Shown: positions 52,201-59,235, counted from the first letter of the stretch. The stretch: DNA of 64,000 bases from Nitrobium sp046350935 (GCA_046350935.1 JAXLZK010000018.1:9150-73149), one strand, 5' to 3'. Program-made: numbers and translations. Notes: a model not told the origin generated them from the sequence alone.

Positions 52201-53227
52201 GGCGCGCTGGGACGCCTATGCGCTCCCGATCGTCGCCCATGCGGGCGGAACGGTTGCCTGCGAGGATATCAGGGCGGGGGTCACCGCCAGGGAGGAGGCC
52301 GACGAATACGGAATCCTCAGGTGGGTCGTTACGGGAGCGACGGATGCGCTGAAGCCGAAGGTGCTGGTCAGGACCGGTGGGACGACTGACCAGTACCTGC
52401 TGCCCCCCGGAGCTCGCGTGCTTGTCCGCGAGGGAGAGGGTATCTCACCCGGCAGCGTTGTTGCCTCGATCCCCCGGGAGGCCTCGAAATCCATGGACAT
52501 CACCGGAGGGCTCCCCAGGATACTCGAGCTTTTCGAGGCACGGACGCCGCAGAACGCGGCACGTATCAGCGAAATCGACGGGAGGGTGCTTTTTGGCACC
52601 GCCGGGAAAAACAGGCTGAAAATCACGGTAGAGGGCGAGGCGGCGTCCCGGACGTATGCTGTCCCTGAAGGCCGGACCCTGACCGTCTACGAGGGAGACT
52701 TCATCAAGGCGGGCACCCCGCTGGCTGACGGTCCCCTTGACCCGCACGCCCTGCTTGCTGCGGCAGGGCTCCCCGCGCTCCGCACCTACCTTGTCGAGGA
52801 GGCCCAGAAGGTGTACCGTTCGCACGGGGTGGAGATCCATGATAAACATTTCGAGGTGATCGTACGGCAGATGACGGGCTTTGTGCGGATTGCCGACCCC
52901 GGCGGCTCCGACTTCCTGCCCGGGCAGATCGTCGGCAAAAGGCTCTTCGAGCAGTGCTGCGCAAAGAGGTGGCGGGGAGGGCAGGGGGGTCCCTCTGCTG
53001 AACAGATGCTCGTGGGCATCACGAAAGTTCCTTTCTCTTCTCAAAGCTTTCTGGCTGCCGCTTCTTTTCAGGATACGACAAAAGTGCTGGCCGGAGCGGC
53101 TCTCGAGAGGAGAACCGACATGCTGGAGAGCAATGCTGCCCGGATCATGACGGGGAAGAGGATCCACGGCGGCACCGGACTCTATGCTCCGGAGGGGAGG
53201 GAGCCCGAAAAAAGCAGGCCCCCCTAA
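49229..53227 (+). CDS. rpoC: full-length RNA polymerase beta' subunit paralogue on the element
   Basis: A 1332-residue beta' protein, start ATG 49229 with GGAGG 8 nt upstream. Zinc site 1: C59/C61/C74/C77. Catalytic loop: N440-A-D-F-D-G-D446. Zinc site 2: C787/C861/C868/C871, the spacing of E. coli C814/C888/C895/C898. Bridge helix (~738-772) and trigger loop (R906, H909 = E. coli R933, H936) are conserved, and an SI3-like insertion (~915-1080) is present. Unusual: the loop continues T-V-A-V-H, not Q-M-A-V-H; switch 2 has Ile319 for Arg337; and the sigma-binding clamp helices (~247-292) are diverged. No rpoB, rplJL or rpoA gene is nearby, so it is not the housekeeping operon. It follows traD and Replic_Relax, and its stop overlaps parR by 3 bp tail to tail. 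Confidence 0.93.
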   Translation: MERPAFQAVRLGILSSEKMLSLSSGEVSSPETFDAKTQRPVKGGLLCEHIFGPLRKNECPCGGNRGGKRGAAACARCGAPLVDPRERRRRFGHIALAAPVVHVWYYKGGQSIIARLLGLPSRKVASLVLYELYIVIEPGESGLRVHQFLAPKEYEKLHAGTSGLRAETGAEAVRTLLRRLDLPSLARDLRERAAFSRRALARLEVVEKCIRSGVRPEWLVMDVLLVLPPDLRPTLFLDDGAVAESDLNALYARVIRKNLNIGKMSRFGAPEMLLVLEKRQLQTSVDCLFSNGRTAAVVSRFQSRPLRSLSDLLGSKQGIFRKHLLAKRVDYSARAPIVVGPELRLHQVGLPRLMALELYKPFLFAYLIRRGFAPTLRQARRLVEQRRPEVWDALDEAVAEHPVIVNRAPTLHMLSMQAFDPVLVGGGAIRLHPLVCAGFNADFDGDTVAVHLPLSFEAQTEARVLMLSVNNLFHPATGAPAVLPSQDIVLGLYVLTTAKEGGKGEGMIFADQEEAELACENGVVEEQARVKVRVDGSLEDTTAGRALLFAVLPSGIPFSCINKALRKRDIGALVEKCYAVQGAARTVRLLDDLKTLGYRTATRSGISLCLDDLHVPSDKAEIVAEAQREAEEVMSHYALGRISGNERYNKVVDIWTKATERVADAVMKELRERGVTEDAAFAGCGFESMRGFNSLFIMADSGARGAKNQIRQASGMRGLMAKPSGAIVELPVTASLREGLSGFQYFLSAHGARTGRVAAPLKTPLSGYFTRRLVYAVRDVSITTEDCGTVEGVCKEALRDGATVLISLEERIKGSYLADLVVHPVGGGILAPFNALVDDAVARAIACAGVERVRVRSPLTCKAERGVCARCYGTNLGRRLPPEIGDAVGIIAAHSIGEPGTQLTLRSFHGGGTASLKSASGTLGCLHGGVVRFNDLKCVRRSDAVLVVVNREGSISLLEEGGRRERERLPVLYGYELCVEEGEHVGAGRILARWDAYALPIVAHAGGTVACEDIRAGVTAREEADEYGILRWVVTGATDALKPKVLVRTGGTTDQYLLPPGARVLVREGEGISPGSVVASIPREASKSMDITGGLPRILELFEARTPQNAARISEIDGRVLFGTAGKNRLKITVEGEAASRTYAVPEGRTLTVYEGDFIKAGTPLADGPLDPHALLAAAGLPALRTYLVEEAQKVYRSHGVEIHDKHFEVIVRQMTGFVRIADPGGSDFLPGQIVGKRLFEQCCAKRWRGGQGGPSAEQMLVGITKVPFSSQSFLAAASFQDTTKVLAGAALERRTDMLESNAARIMTGKRIHGGTGLYAPEGREPEKSRPP

Positions 53228-53604
53228 AGGAGAAGCGCCGAGAGGACATGCAGGTTCTCCGCAAGACTGTCCGCTCCGCCGGGGCATTCCCCGGCCTCGG
53301 AAGGGATGGCCTCCTCAGGCCCCCCGTGCGCTCCTCCCCCTGTCAGCCGGAATGCAGGATACCGCCCTTCATCTTCCCTGCGCTCCAGCACGGTGCGTCC
53401 TTTTTTCAGTCCCTCCCCGGCATCTGCACCGGAGCAGGGTCGGGGCGAGGGGTGCCCGGAAAAATATTCGAAAAGGATCTTCTTGATGAGACGCGTCTTG
53501 TCCCCTTTTATGGCGGCGTACTTTTCCAGCCCTTCCAGTACGATCCTGTCCTCTTCGCTCTCCCGATAGAGCCGTAGGAGAAAGGGAGCGGGTTTTTTGC
53601 GCAT
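53224..53604 (-). CDS. parR: ParR-like partition adaptor
   Basis: A ~126-residue minus-strand protein following parM. The first 50 residues include RESEEDRIVLEGLEKYAAIKGDKTRLIKKILFEYF, a helical, basic segment in the style of ribbon-helix-helix partition proteins; the rest is Gly/Glu-rich and low complexity. I choose ATG 53604 (second of two adjacent ATGs), 5 nt after AGGAGG, over the longer frame. ParR binds centromere repeats and caps ParM filaments. The assignment rests mainly on synteny with parM. Its stop overlaps the rpoC stop. Confidence 0.6.
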   Translation of the reverse strand: MRKKPAPFLLRLYRESEEDRIVLEGLEKYAAIKGDKTRLIKKILFEYFSGHPSPRPCSGADAGEGLKKGRTVLERREDEGRYPAFRLTGGGAHGGPEEAIPSEAGECPGGADSLAENLHVLSALLL

Positions 53605-53621
53605 CATTCCTCCTCTTTCGA

Positions 53622-54635
53622 TCAGGCGGTTGTTTTCGCCAGCATGACCGACCTCTTGTAGTAGCCCCGGGCATTTGCCATCCGGGGGTCCTCTGCTTTG
53701 AAGGTGACAGGGGCGATGGAAGAGAGGTGGTGGTGGAGCAATTCCGCGCCTCCTCCCTCCAGGAGCAGGAAGTCGATCGCCCCTTCGGAGCTCCATTTCG
53801 ATTTTACGGTTCCGGCAATCCGCAGTCCCACCTGCTCCAGAACAGCGCTCACCAGGCGGCTTACGTCCCTGACCTGACCGGCGACCTTCAGTTGTTTGCT
53901 CCTGATGCAGGTCTCCGCGTCGGCGGCGGTGAAGTGGTCCAGTCCGTATTCGTTCAGTAGGGCCGTACACAGCATGTCGTATACGGTATGCGTGCCGATC
54001 GGCACGCTCCCCGAGGCCTTTTCGAGGTAGGTCCGCGCGTTTTCGACCAGTATCCAGTCGGTGGTGCCGTGGCCGATATCGAGCACCCCGAAGCGGCGGG
54101 CAGCGGGAGCGTTTCTGTTCACGGCGCCGTCATTATCGAAAAAGAAATGGAAAAAGGCGCCGAAGGGCTGTGGGATCACGTTGACCCGGACCCTTCCCGG
54201 GTCGATCCGGAGAGTGCTGAAGACGCGGAGCACCACCTGTTCGGCTTTCTCCCTGTCCCGCATATAATTGACCGGCAGTCCCGTCACGATTATCACTTTT
54301 TCGATTTCCGACAGCTCGACGCCCTTCATGAACCTCTTCAGGGCGGAGATCATGAGCGCTGCGTAGATGTCGCTTTCGATCCAGTCCCTGGTTTTGAGCG
54401 GGAGGGAAAAGTCGCTGAGTTGTGCCCTTTCGCCGACAAAGAACCTCTTGTCGTTATACTCCACTTCCTCTTCAGGGGAAGCCTTCCCCTCCCTCAGGGA
54501 GAAGTTCAGATCCTTTGCATATCCTACAACGGACGGAAACGTGAAATGGCCTCCCTCCCACACCCCCTTCGTGGCGCTGTACCCGATATCCAGGCCGAGC
54601 CGCAGTATTTTCCCTTCTGCCATTCTTTCCGACAT
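53622..54635 (-). CDS. parM: ParM/StbA-like actin-fold plasmid segregation ATPase
   Basis: A 337-residue actin-like ATPase. Phosphate 1 loop: LGLDIGYSATKGVW (residues ~12-25); phosphate 2: FGVLDIGHGTTDWIL near 187; adenosine motif: LLLEGGGAELL near 295. The middle carries VIIVTGLPVNYMRDR. These are the ASKHA-fold motifs of ParM. ATG 54635 has GAGGAGG 8 nt upstream. Filaments of this protein would push plasmid copies apart with ParR and the centromere. Its presence suggests the element replicates extrachromosomally at least for part of its life. Confidence 0.85.
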   Translation of the reverse strand: MSERMAEGKILRLGLDIGYSATKGVWEGGHFTFPSVVGYAKDLNFSLREGKASPEEEVEYNDKRFFVGERAQLSDFSLPLKTRDWIESDIYAALMISALKRFMKGVELSEIEKVIIVTGLPVNYMRDREKAEQVVLRVFSTLRIDPGRVRVNVIPQPFGAFFHFFFDNDGAVNRNAPAARRFGVLDIGHGTTDWILVENARTYLEKASGSVPIGTHTVYDMLCTALLNEYGLDHFTAADAETCIRSKQLKVAGQVRDVSRLVSAVLEQVGLRIAGTVKSKWSSEGAIDFLLLEGGGAELLHHHLSSIAPVTFKAEDPRMANARGYYKRSVMLAKTTA

Positions 54636-54663
54636 GCTGGAGCCTCCTCAGGGATTGCTGACT

Positions 54664-54678
54664 GTTGCCGAAGGCAAC
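54664..54678. promoter_or_regulatory. palindromic operator candidate between parM promoter and start
   Basis: GTTGCCGAAGGCAAC is a 6+3+6 palindrome ~29 bp upstream of the parM start. Nearby GTTGC/GCAAC half sites (54681, 54728-54745) form a cluster around a weak minus-strand promoter (TTGCAT-16-TATCTA, 54731-54704). It may be an autoregulatory site. Confidence 0.5.
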
Positions 54679-54920
54679 CTGTTGCATACGGCGTTCCCTG
54701 ATAGATAGTACCCGCCGCGTTTTATGCAATCGTGTTGCAAGCGTTGTGCTATCTTTCTCTGCGTGGGAATTGCAGTGCAGAGGTCCGGTTGCCGGCTTTT
54801 CACCGGAGGAAGCGCTCTCCCCGGCAGCCTCGACTCCCCGCGGCACTGCCCAGCAGAGGCGCGCTGCAGGGACCATTTTCAGCAGTTTTTCGGCAAGAGT
54901 GACTATGCGGAATACTGTCA

Positions 54921-54961
54921 GGTGACCGGAGGGGTGACCGAAAGGGTAACGCAGAGGTGAC
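54921..54961. repeat. four ~12-bp direct repeats, candidate parC or iterons
   Basis: GGTGAC-CGGAGG, GGTGAC-CGAAAG, GGTAAC-GCAGA and GGTGAC-AGTAT start at 54921, 54933, 54945 and 54956, i.e. one DNA turn (11-12 bp) apart. They lie ~290 bp upstream of parM. R1 parC is built of such direct repeats bound by ParR; replication iterons are the alternative. Confidence 0.55.
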
Positions 54962-55186
54962 AGTATTTTACGCAAATGCGCTCTGTTGTTCGCTCTGGCA
55001 GCGTGAGCGCTCCCCTTTTTTTGAATCTTTATTTTCTCTCTGGCGGAGCGACCGGGGCTGCTCCTGATTTATTCGTTTTATTTCAATAGGTTGCACTCTC
55101 TCTTCCCGTTGTGTTTCCTTGCCCGTCTTTCTCGTGTTTTTTTATTAATAGAATCAGGAGCTTCCGCTATTCCCGCCTTTTTGCTC

Positions 55187-55215
55187 TTGTCAGCGCCCGC
55201 CGTTCTCCTTATAAT
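55187..55215 (+). promoter_or_regulatory. near-consensus sigma70-type promoter in a gene-free region
   Basis: TTGTCA (55187-55192), a 17-bp spacer and TATAAT (55210-55215). It is the best promoter in the right half of the window and does not lie before an obvious gene. Confidence 0.65.
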
Positions 55216-55221
55216 GAAAAT

Positions 55222-55522
55222 AACTTTTTACCGATTGATTTTACACTCAATCTTCTCTCTCCCGCGACAATGCATCCCTCCCTTCAAGGCGATCAAAAAG
55301 CCGGCTTTGTGGAGCGTCATTGCGCCGCTCTTATTTTTATCCCCTCCTTTCAATGCCTTCCGTTCTGTTTTGAGGGTTTTTGTTTTTCCCGCTCTTCAGC
55401 ATTTTTCCGTAAGCAGAGAGGACCGATGAGTTCTTGAAGAAGGCGATGCATTGCCTTTCCCTCGGGAGCTTTCTTTATTGAAGGGGCAGCCTGCGGTTTT
55501 ACCGGGGCGCCCCTTTTTTATT
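55222..55522 (+). ncRNA. candidate ~300-nt non-coding transcript or long leader
   Basis: The transcript predicted from the promoter at 55187-55215 to the terminator at 55481-55522 holds no convincing ORF; the best one (55270-55437, 55 codons) has no good Shine-Dalgarno and odd composition. The whole gene-free region 54636-55543 is pyrimidine-rich on the + strand after 54960. It could be an antisense/replication control RNA, an oriT-linked RNA or the leader of the small gene at 55544. Confidence 0.4.
55481..55522 (+). terminator. intrinsic terminator-like hairpin
   Basis: AAGGGGC (55481-55487) pairs with GCCCCTT (55509-55515) and runs straight into a T tract (CCCCTTTTTTTATTG). It ends 20 bp before the next coding start, so it could also act as an attenuator. 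Confidence 0.55.
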
Positions 55523-55543
55523 GAGTCCGGAAGGAGGTGTCAC

Positions 55544-55765
55544 ATGGCGTATCGGGTAAAGCACGGCAGTCGTCTTGTTGCATCCGGCGGCAGAGAGGAA
55601 ACTTTCGCCCTCGCAGCGGAGGTTTCACGGCTGCTTATCGGAATCGTTCATGTCGAAAGGAAAGGAGGTGAGACCGTAAGGAGGTACGTGAATGGAAAAG
55701 CAATGCCCTCGTCGGACGCGGCGCGGCGCGCTTTGCGGTCTCTGCGGTTTTGCTCGGAAGCGTAG
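55544..55765 (+). CDS. small protein of unknown function
   Basis: 73 residues from ATG 55544 with a strong AAGGAGGTG Shine-Dalgarno. The protein is basic (AYRVKHGSRLVASGGREETF, VERKGGETVRRYVNG) with a beta-strand-rich look, no membrane segment and no known motif. It is possibly a small DNA-binding or regulatory protein. Confidence 0.55.
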   Translation: MAYRVKHGSRLVASGGREETFALAAEVSRLLIGIVHVERKGGETVRRYVNGKAMPSSDAARRALRSLRFCSEA

Positions 55766-55880
55766 TACGCTTTCCGCCTGTTTCTCCCGTGTTTTCCCCT
55801 TTTCCCCACTGAAAAAAACCTTCGTACTCCTGCAGAGGTCCGGATTCCGGATCAGATCTTTTTCCCCTTGGAGGATACAT

Positions 55881-56087
55881 ATGCCTTCATTAACCGGAGC
55901 CAGAGCAGTCGCCGCACACAGAGGAGTAAGAAACAGAAGATCGAATTGGGAGAGGCTGGAAGAAGCGGCCAGGACCTCTCCAGGAAAATTCATGACTGCT
56001 TTTGCCTCTCTCCCGGAGGCGGACAAACAGGCGCTGAAGCCTCTCCTGAAGAGAATAGGCGCCTCTGATGAGGGAGCCGGGAGGTAG
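55881..56087 (+). CDS. small basic helical protein of unknown function
   Basis: 68 residues from ATG 55881, with TTGGAGG nine bases upstream. It is mostly helical and basic (ARAVAAHRGVRNRRSNWERL, ADKQALKPLLKRIG). I recognise no family. The longer frame from 55692 has an unlikely Cys/Arg-rich N-terminus and overlaps the previous gene, so I reject that start. Confidence 0.5.
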   Translation: MPSLTGARAVAAHRGVRNRRSNWERLEEAARTSPGKFMTAFASLPEADKQALKPLLKRIGASDEGAGR

Positions 56088-56329
56088 ACATCCTGCGCCT
56101 CGTCGGTTTTTCTCCTCCTGCCCTTCCCGCTTCCTCATGAGGCGGGCAGCTCCTTCCCCGTCCCTTCAGCAGTTTTCTCCTCCTGTTTTTTCTCAGTACC
56201 CGGTTTGTCCATCGAGTAGACGGGTGCGTTTGTAGAGCCGGTGCCGGGCCGATACCGGGCCGGTACTGGAGAGGATACTTTCCGTTTTCGGCTGAACAGC
56301 AGTACAAAACGCAAATACGAGGTGAAAGG

Positions 56330-56680
56330 ATGAATGAGCAGATGAAAAGGATGGCACAAGAAGCAAAAAGGAACCGGACGGCCTTGTTGTTGATCATGAC
56401 GAGCCTGGTGCAGTGGGGTGCTGGGGAGATGCTCGGCACCTTCTCGTTCCTGTCCGGTTTCATCGGGTTTTCGCTCCTGCTCGGGTACGTTGTGTCAAGG
56501 GAGCTTTTCAGCAAATACGGCTGGGACGTGGGAGAGAAGCTCAACGCGGCGTGGCACGACAGGGAGCTCTCCCATGCGCTCCTTGCTCTCGGCGTGCTGC
56601 TGGCGCGGGTGGGTGTGTACTGCGCGGTCATGGGGGCAATGGTCGCCTCTCTCTTTTTTTTACGAGGGGGTGCCCGATGA
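56330..56680 (+). CDS. small inner-membrane protein
   Basis: 116 residues with a charged N-terminus (QMKRMAQEAKRNRT), two central hydrophobic segments (~18-34 ALLLIMTSLVQWGAGEML, ~36-55 TFSFLSGFIGFSLLLGYVV) and a C-terminal one (~92-112 VGVYCAVMGAMVASLFFL). ATG 56330 has GAGGTGAAAGG upstream. The stop overlaps the transglycosylase start (ATGA), so the two are co-translated. Unknown family. Confidence 0.65.
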   Translation: MNEQMKRMAQEAKRNRTALLLIMTSLVQWGAGEMLGTFSFLSGFIGFSLLLGYVVSRELFSKYGWDVGEKLNAAWHDRELSHALLALGVLLARVGVYCAVMGAMVASLFFLRGGAR

Positions 56681-57291
56681 GACTTCCTGCTCCCCTCATG
56701 CTCCTTATGATCCTTTTCCTGACGGCGACCCGCGCAGCGGCGGCAGTCCCCTCACGGGCGCACCTCTATTTCCCTGTCCTGCGGGAAGAACACCGCAGGG
56801 TCTGGCCAGAGGGCGATATCCGCATCATTGCTGAGCAGATCAGCCACGAGTCGGGATGGAGGAGGGAAGCCGTCCGCCGCGAAAAATCGGGGGTTGTCAG
56901 CTACGGGGCGCTCCAGGTGCTCGACAAGACTCTTCTCGCACTGAAGAAACAGCACCCGGAAGCCCTGCAGAAGGTGGGACGTCCGTCCGACATGCTGCAG
57001 GCGAGATGGGGAATCAGGGCGGGCATCCTCTACGACAGGCACCTGTGGAGCCTCGTCTCCTTTGCGGCCGACAGCAGGGAGCGGTACGCAATGATGCTCA
57101 GCGCCTATAACGGCGGATACGGGTGGCTGCTCCGCGACCGAAAGCTGGCTGCGGCAATGGGGGCCGACCCCGACCGCTGGTTCGGGAACGTGGAGCGGTT
57201 CTCACGGAGGTCGGGAAGGAACTTTACCATCAACCGGCGGTATGCACGGGAAATACTCAGCGGTGCGGCGCAGTACAAAAGGCTGCTGTGA
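56677..57291 (+). CDS. second lytic transglycosylase (SLT-like)
   Basis: 204 residues: signal peptide (LMLLMILFLTATRAAAA), then IAEQISHESGWRREAV with the catalytic Glu in HES, SYGALQVLDKTL, and a C-terminal SAYNGGYGWLLRDR motif with the Asn-Gly pair typical of SLT enzymes. ATG 56677 overlaps the upstream stop. A second peptidoglycan-cutting enzyme on the same element as 42095-42742 suggests separate use by pilus and T4SS machines. Confidence 0.88.
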   Translation: MRLPAPLMLLMILFLTATRAAAAVPSRAHLYFPVLREEHRRVWPEGDIRIIAEQISHESGWRREAVRREKSGVVSYGALQVLDKTLLALKKQHPEALQKVGRPSDMLQARWGIRAGILYDRHLWSLVSFAADSRERYAMMLSAYNGGYGWLLRDRKLAAAMGADPDRWFGNVERFSRRSGRNFTINRRYAREILSGAAQYKRLL

Positions 57292-57297
57292 GGAGGG

Positions 57298-57328
57298 CCG
57301 GGGCGGGAAAGGCGTCGCACCGCCCCGG
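57298..57328. other. intercistronic hairpin
   Basis: CCGGGGCGG and CCGCCCCGG form a perfect 9-bp stem with a 13-nt loop, 6 bp after the transglycosylase stop. There is no T-tract, so this is more likely an RNA-stability or weak attenuation element than a terminator. Confidence 0.5.
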
Positions 57329-57383
57329 TGCATGACTTCCCGATGCCTGAAGAGGCTTCGATCGAAGGTGCGGAGGTGGAAGG

Positions 57384-58151
57384 ATGACAAACGAAAAGAA
57401 CTATGCTCTCCAGGAGAATGTGGAAAGAAAAATCAGAAATTACCTTGTGCTCTACGCATGTGCTCCCCTCTTCATCGCGTGGAGCGACGAGGTCCTCGCT
57501 CTTGTCGCCGACGGGTTCGGAGGGAAGGGGAGCAGCGACCTTGCCCATAAGTCGCTTATTTTTGCCGTTACGGCCGTGGGCACGGTGTCCGCCATCCTGC
57601 TCAACCTTGTAAGGGACCTTTGTCTGCCCCTGGTTCTGGACGACTGTCTGTTCCGCGTGAGGCATACCGTGGACCGGATGGTGGAAGAGAAGCTGATAGC
57701 GTATGCACGCTCCCTGCATGCGGCGGAGTGGCGGGAAATGGAGAGGAGCCGGGCGGGGTTGCCGTCTCTTTTCCGCTACTGCACCAGGGAGCAGGCAGAA
57801 CTGAACGACCTGTCGGCGCGGTACTGGGAGCACTACTATGTGAATATCTCCGTCGTCTGTTTGGGGGCGGTGAGCTTCGTTCTCTCCGCGGTCCTTGCGG
57901 CTTTTCGCTGCAGGTCCGATCTTGTCGCCGCCTCCCCTCTCGGCGTCCTCGCCATTGTTCTCATGGTGGGATTTTCCACGCGGATGACTCTCCTCGGCAG
58001 GATATACGCTCTTCCCGTGCAGCAGATACGGGAGATGCGGCCGGAGGAGTTCACCGGGGAGATCGGCAGGCGCTGGGGCAGTCCTGCTATAGGCCTGTCG
58101 GGCAGCGTCGCACGGGACAGGATGCACGGAGCGCACCCTGTCCCGTGGTGA
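57384..58151 (+). CDS. four-span membrane protein of unknown function
   Basis: 255 residues with hydrophobic segments near 25-45 (VLYACAPLFIAWSDEVLALV), 60-80 (SLIFAVTAVGTVSAILLNL), ~155-175 (ISVVCLGAVSFVLSAVLAAF) and ~182-205 (AASPLGVLAIVLMVGFSTRM). A soluble loop of ~70 residues between spans 2 and 3 is helical and acidic (RHTVDRMVEEKLIAYARSL). Unknown family. It is the last gene that looks element-associated; a palindrome follows at 58206. Confidence 0.65.
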   Translation: MTNEKNYALQENVERKIRNYLVLYACAPLFIAWSDEVLALVADGFGGKGSSDLAHKSLIFAVTAVGTVSAILLNLVRDLCLPLVLDDCLFRVRHTVDRMVEEKLIAYARSLHAAEWREMERSRAGLPSLFRYCTREQAELNDLSARYWEHYYVNISVVCLGAVSFVLSAVLAAFRCRSDLVAASPLGVLAIVLMVGFSTRMTLLGRIYALPVQQIREMRPEEFTGEIGRRWGSPAIGLSGSVARDRMHGAHPVPW

Positions 58152-58205
58152 GGAGGGGAGGGGCCGCGTGCGCGCAAGCAGGGAACGGCGGCGCAAGGAA
58201 TGCAC

Positions 58206-58229
58206 GGGGGAGACAGGCCTGTCTCCCCC
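58206..58229. terminator. 24-bp perfect palindrome, probable terminator
   Basis: GGGGGAGACAGG / CCTGTCTCCCCC is perfectly self-complementary. It is followed by CCCTTAAAAAATTTTG rather than a clean T-run. It separates the element-like genes from the regulator and chromosome-like genes downstream. Confidence 0.5.
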
Positions 58230-58349
58230 GTCCCCCTTAAAAAATTTTGTCTTTTCTACACTATTTTTTATTAGAATTTTGGATAGAAGATGCGTATTAT
58301 AACCGTATGCCTCAACAGGAACGCTGCCAGAAATGCTCGGGAGGTTCAG

Positions 58350-58994
58350 GTGCAGGTGAGAGTTCTGATCATCGAGGGGGACCCGGTACTGCGCGAGGGC
58401 CTTACCTTCCTGTTCAGCCAGGATAAAGAGATCAGCATCGTCGGCTCGTTCATGACTGCGGAGGATGCCCTGCAGTCCCTCGCCGCTTCCCGCGCACCCG
58501 TGACAATTGACATACTCCTGGTCGATATCGGTCTTCCGGGCATGTCCGGCATCGAGTGCATACGGGCCTTGAGGGCGCGGTACCCCGACATCGAGACTGT
58601 GGTCCTCGCCGCCTGCGAAGACGACGAGAAGGTCCTTTCGGCGCTGAGGGCGGGGGCCTACTCGTACTGGTTGAAAGGGAACAGACCGTGGGAGGTGGTT
58701 GAGGCCATAAAATGCCTTTACGATCAGGGGGGCGCGTTCATCAGCCCGCGCATAGCCCGCAGGGTGCTCACGATGCTTACCGGCGACGGACGGGATGCGA
58801 AGAATCTCCTGACGGAAAGGGAGAAGGAGGCCCTGACCCTCATCGGCCGGGGCAGGTCGTACAAGGAAATTGCGGATCTTTTGAATATCAGCATCGAGAC
58901 CGTAAAGGTCCATGTAAAGAACGTCTACGGAAAGCTTCAGGCGAGGAACAAGACGGATGCTCTCAGGATCGCCAGACTGAAAGGATACATATAG
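58350..58994 (+). CDS. LuxR/NarL-type response regulator
   Basis: A receiver domain (VRVLIIEGDPVLREGL; phospho-acceptor Asp in ILLVDIGLPGMSG; VVLAACEDDE; a Lys in YWLKGNRPWEV) is joined to a C-terminal LuxR helix-turn-helix (LTEREKEALTLIGRGRSYKE, LNISIETVKVHVKNVYGKL). The first acidic pocket position reads EGDP, so one Asp is replaced by Glu-Gly; the pocket may still bind metal. I choose GTG 58350 (GGGAGG upstream); ATG 58290 adds 20 residues without a Shine-Dalgarno. No histidine kinase is adjacent. Confidence 0.85.
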   Translation: MQVRVLIIEGDPVLREGLTFLFSQDKEISIVGSFMTAEDALQSLAASRAPVTIDILLVDIGLPGMSGIECIRALRARYPDIETVVLAACEDDEKVLSALRAGAYSYWLKGNRPWEVVEAIKCLYDQGGAFISPRIARRVLTMLTGDGRDAKNLLTEREKEALTLIGRGRSYKEIADLLNISIETVKVHVKNVYGKLQARNKTDALRIARLKGYI

Positions 58995-59007
58995 CAGGAA
59001 GTGTGTT

Positions 59008-59235
59008 TTAGAGCGTCCAACAAAATGAACGCATAAGGGCATTTTACATTCCGGCTCTCTCATGCTGTCATTCCGGCTCTTGTCCCGGCCCGGTCCGGGA
59101 TCGGTCCGGAATCTTTCCCTGGAAGGATTCCCGCTATCCCCGGCACACGGGGACAGGCTCTGCTCCGTTTGCGGGAATGACAGAAGAAGGACTTACTCCA
59201 GGAGCAGCTTTTGTTCATTTTGTTAGACGCTCTTA
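59008..59235. mobile_element. MITE-like element with 23-bp terminal inverted repeats
   Basis: Left end TTAGAGCGTCCAACAAAATGAAC (59008-59030) and right end GTTCATTTTGTTAGACGCTCTTA (59213-59235) pair at 21 of 23 positions. The 182-bp interior has internal dyads (TCCGGCTCT, GGAATCTTTCCCTGGAAGGATTCC near 59109-59132) and no gene. The shape is that of a non-autonomous transposon lying at the element/chromosome transition. (The two motifs quoted are split copies of the ends, not new sequence.). Confidence 0.65.

Noticed and set aside
49229..53227. This being the host's housekeeping rpoC
   Set aside because: No rpoB, rplL, rpsL or fus genes flank it; it is in a conjugation operon; the usually invariant residues after the catalytic aspartates, the clamp tip and switch 2 are changed.
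57105..59063. A 650-residue minus-strand protein
   Set aside because: It is a long open frame caused by high GC opposite the transglycosylase, membrane protein and regulator genes, with His/Arg/Pro-rich composition and no domain.
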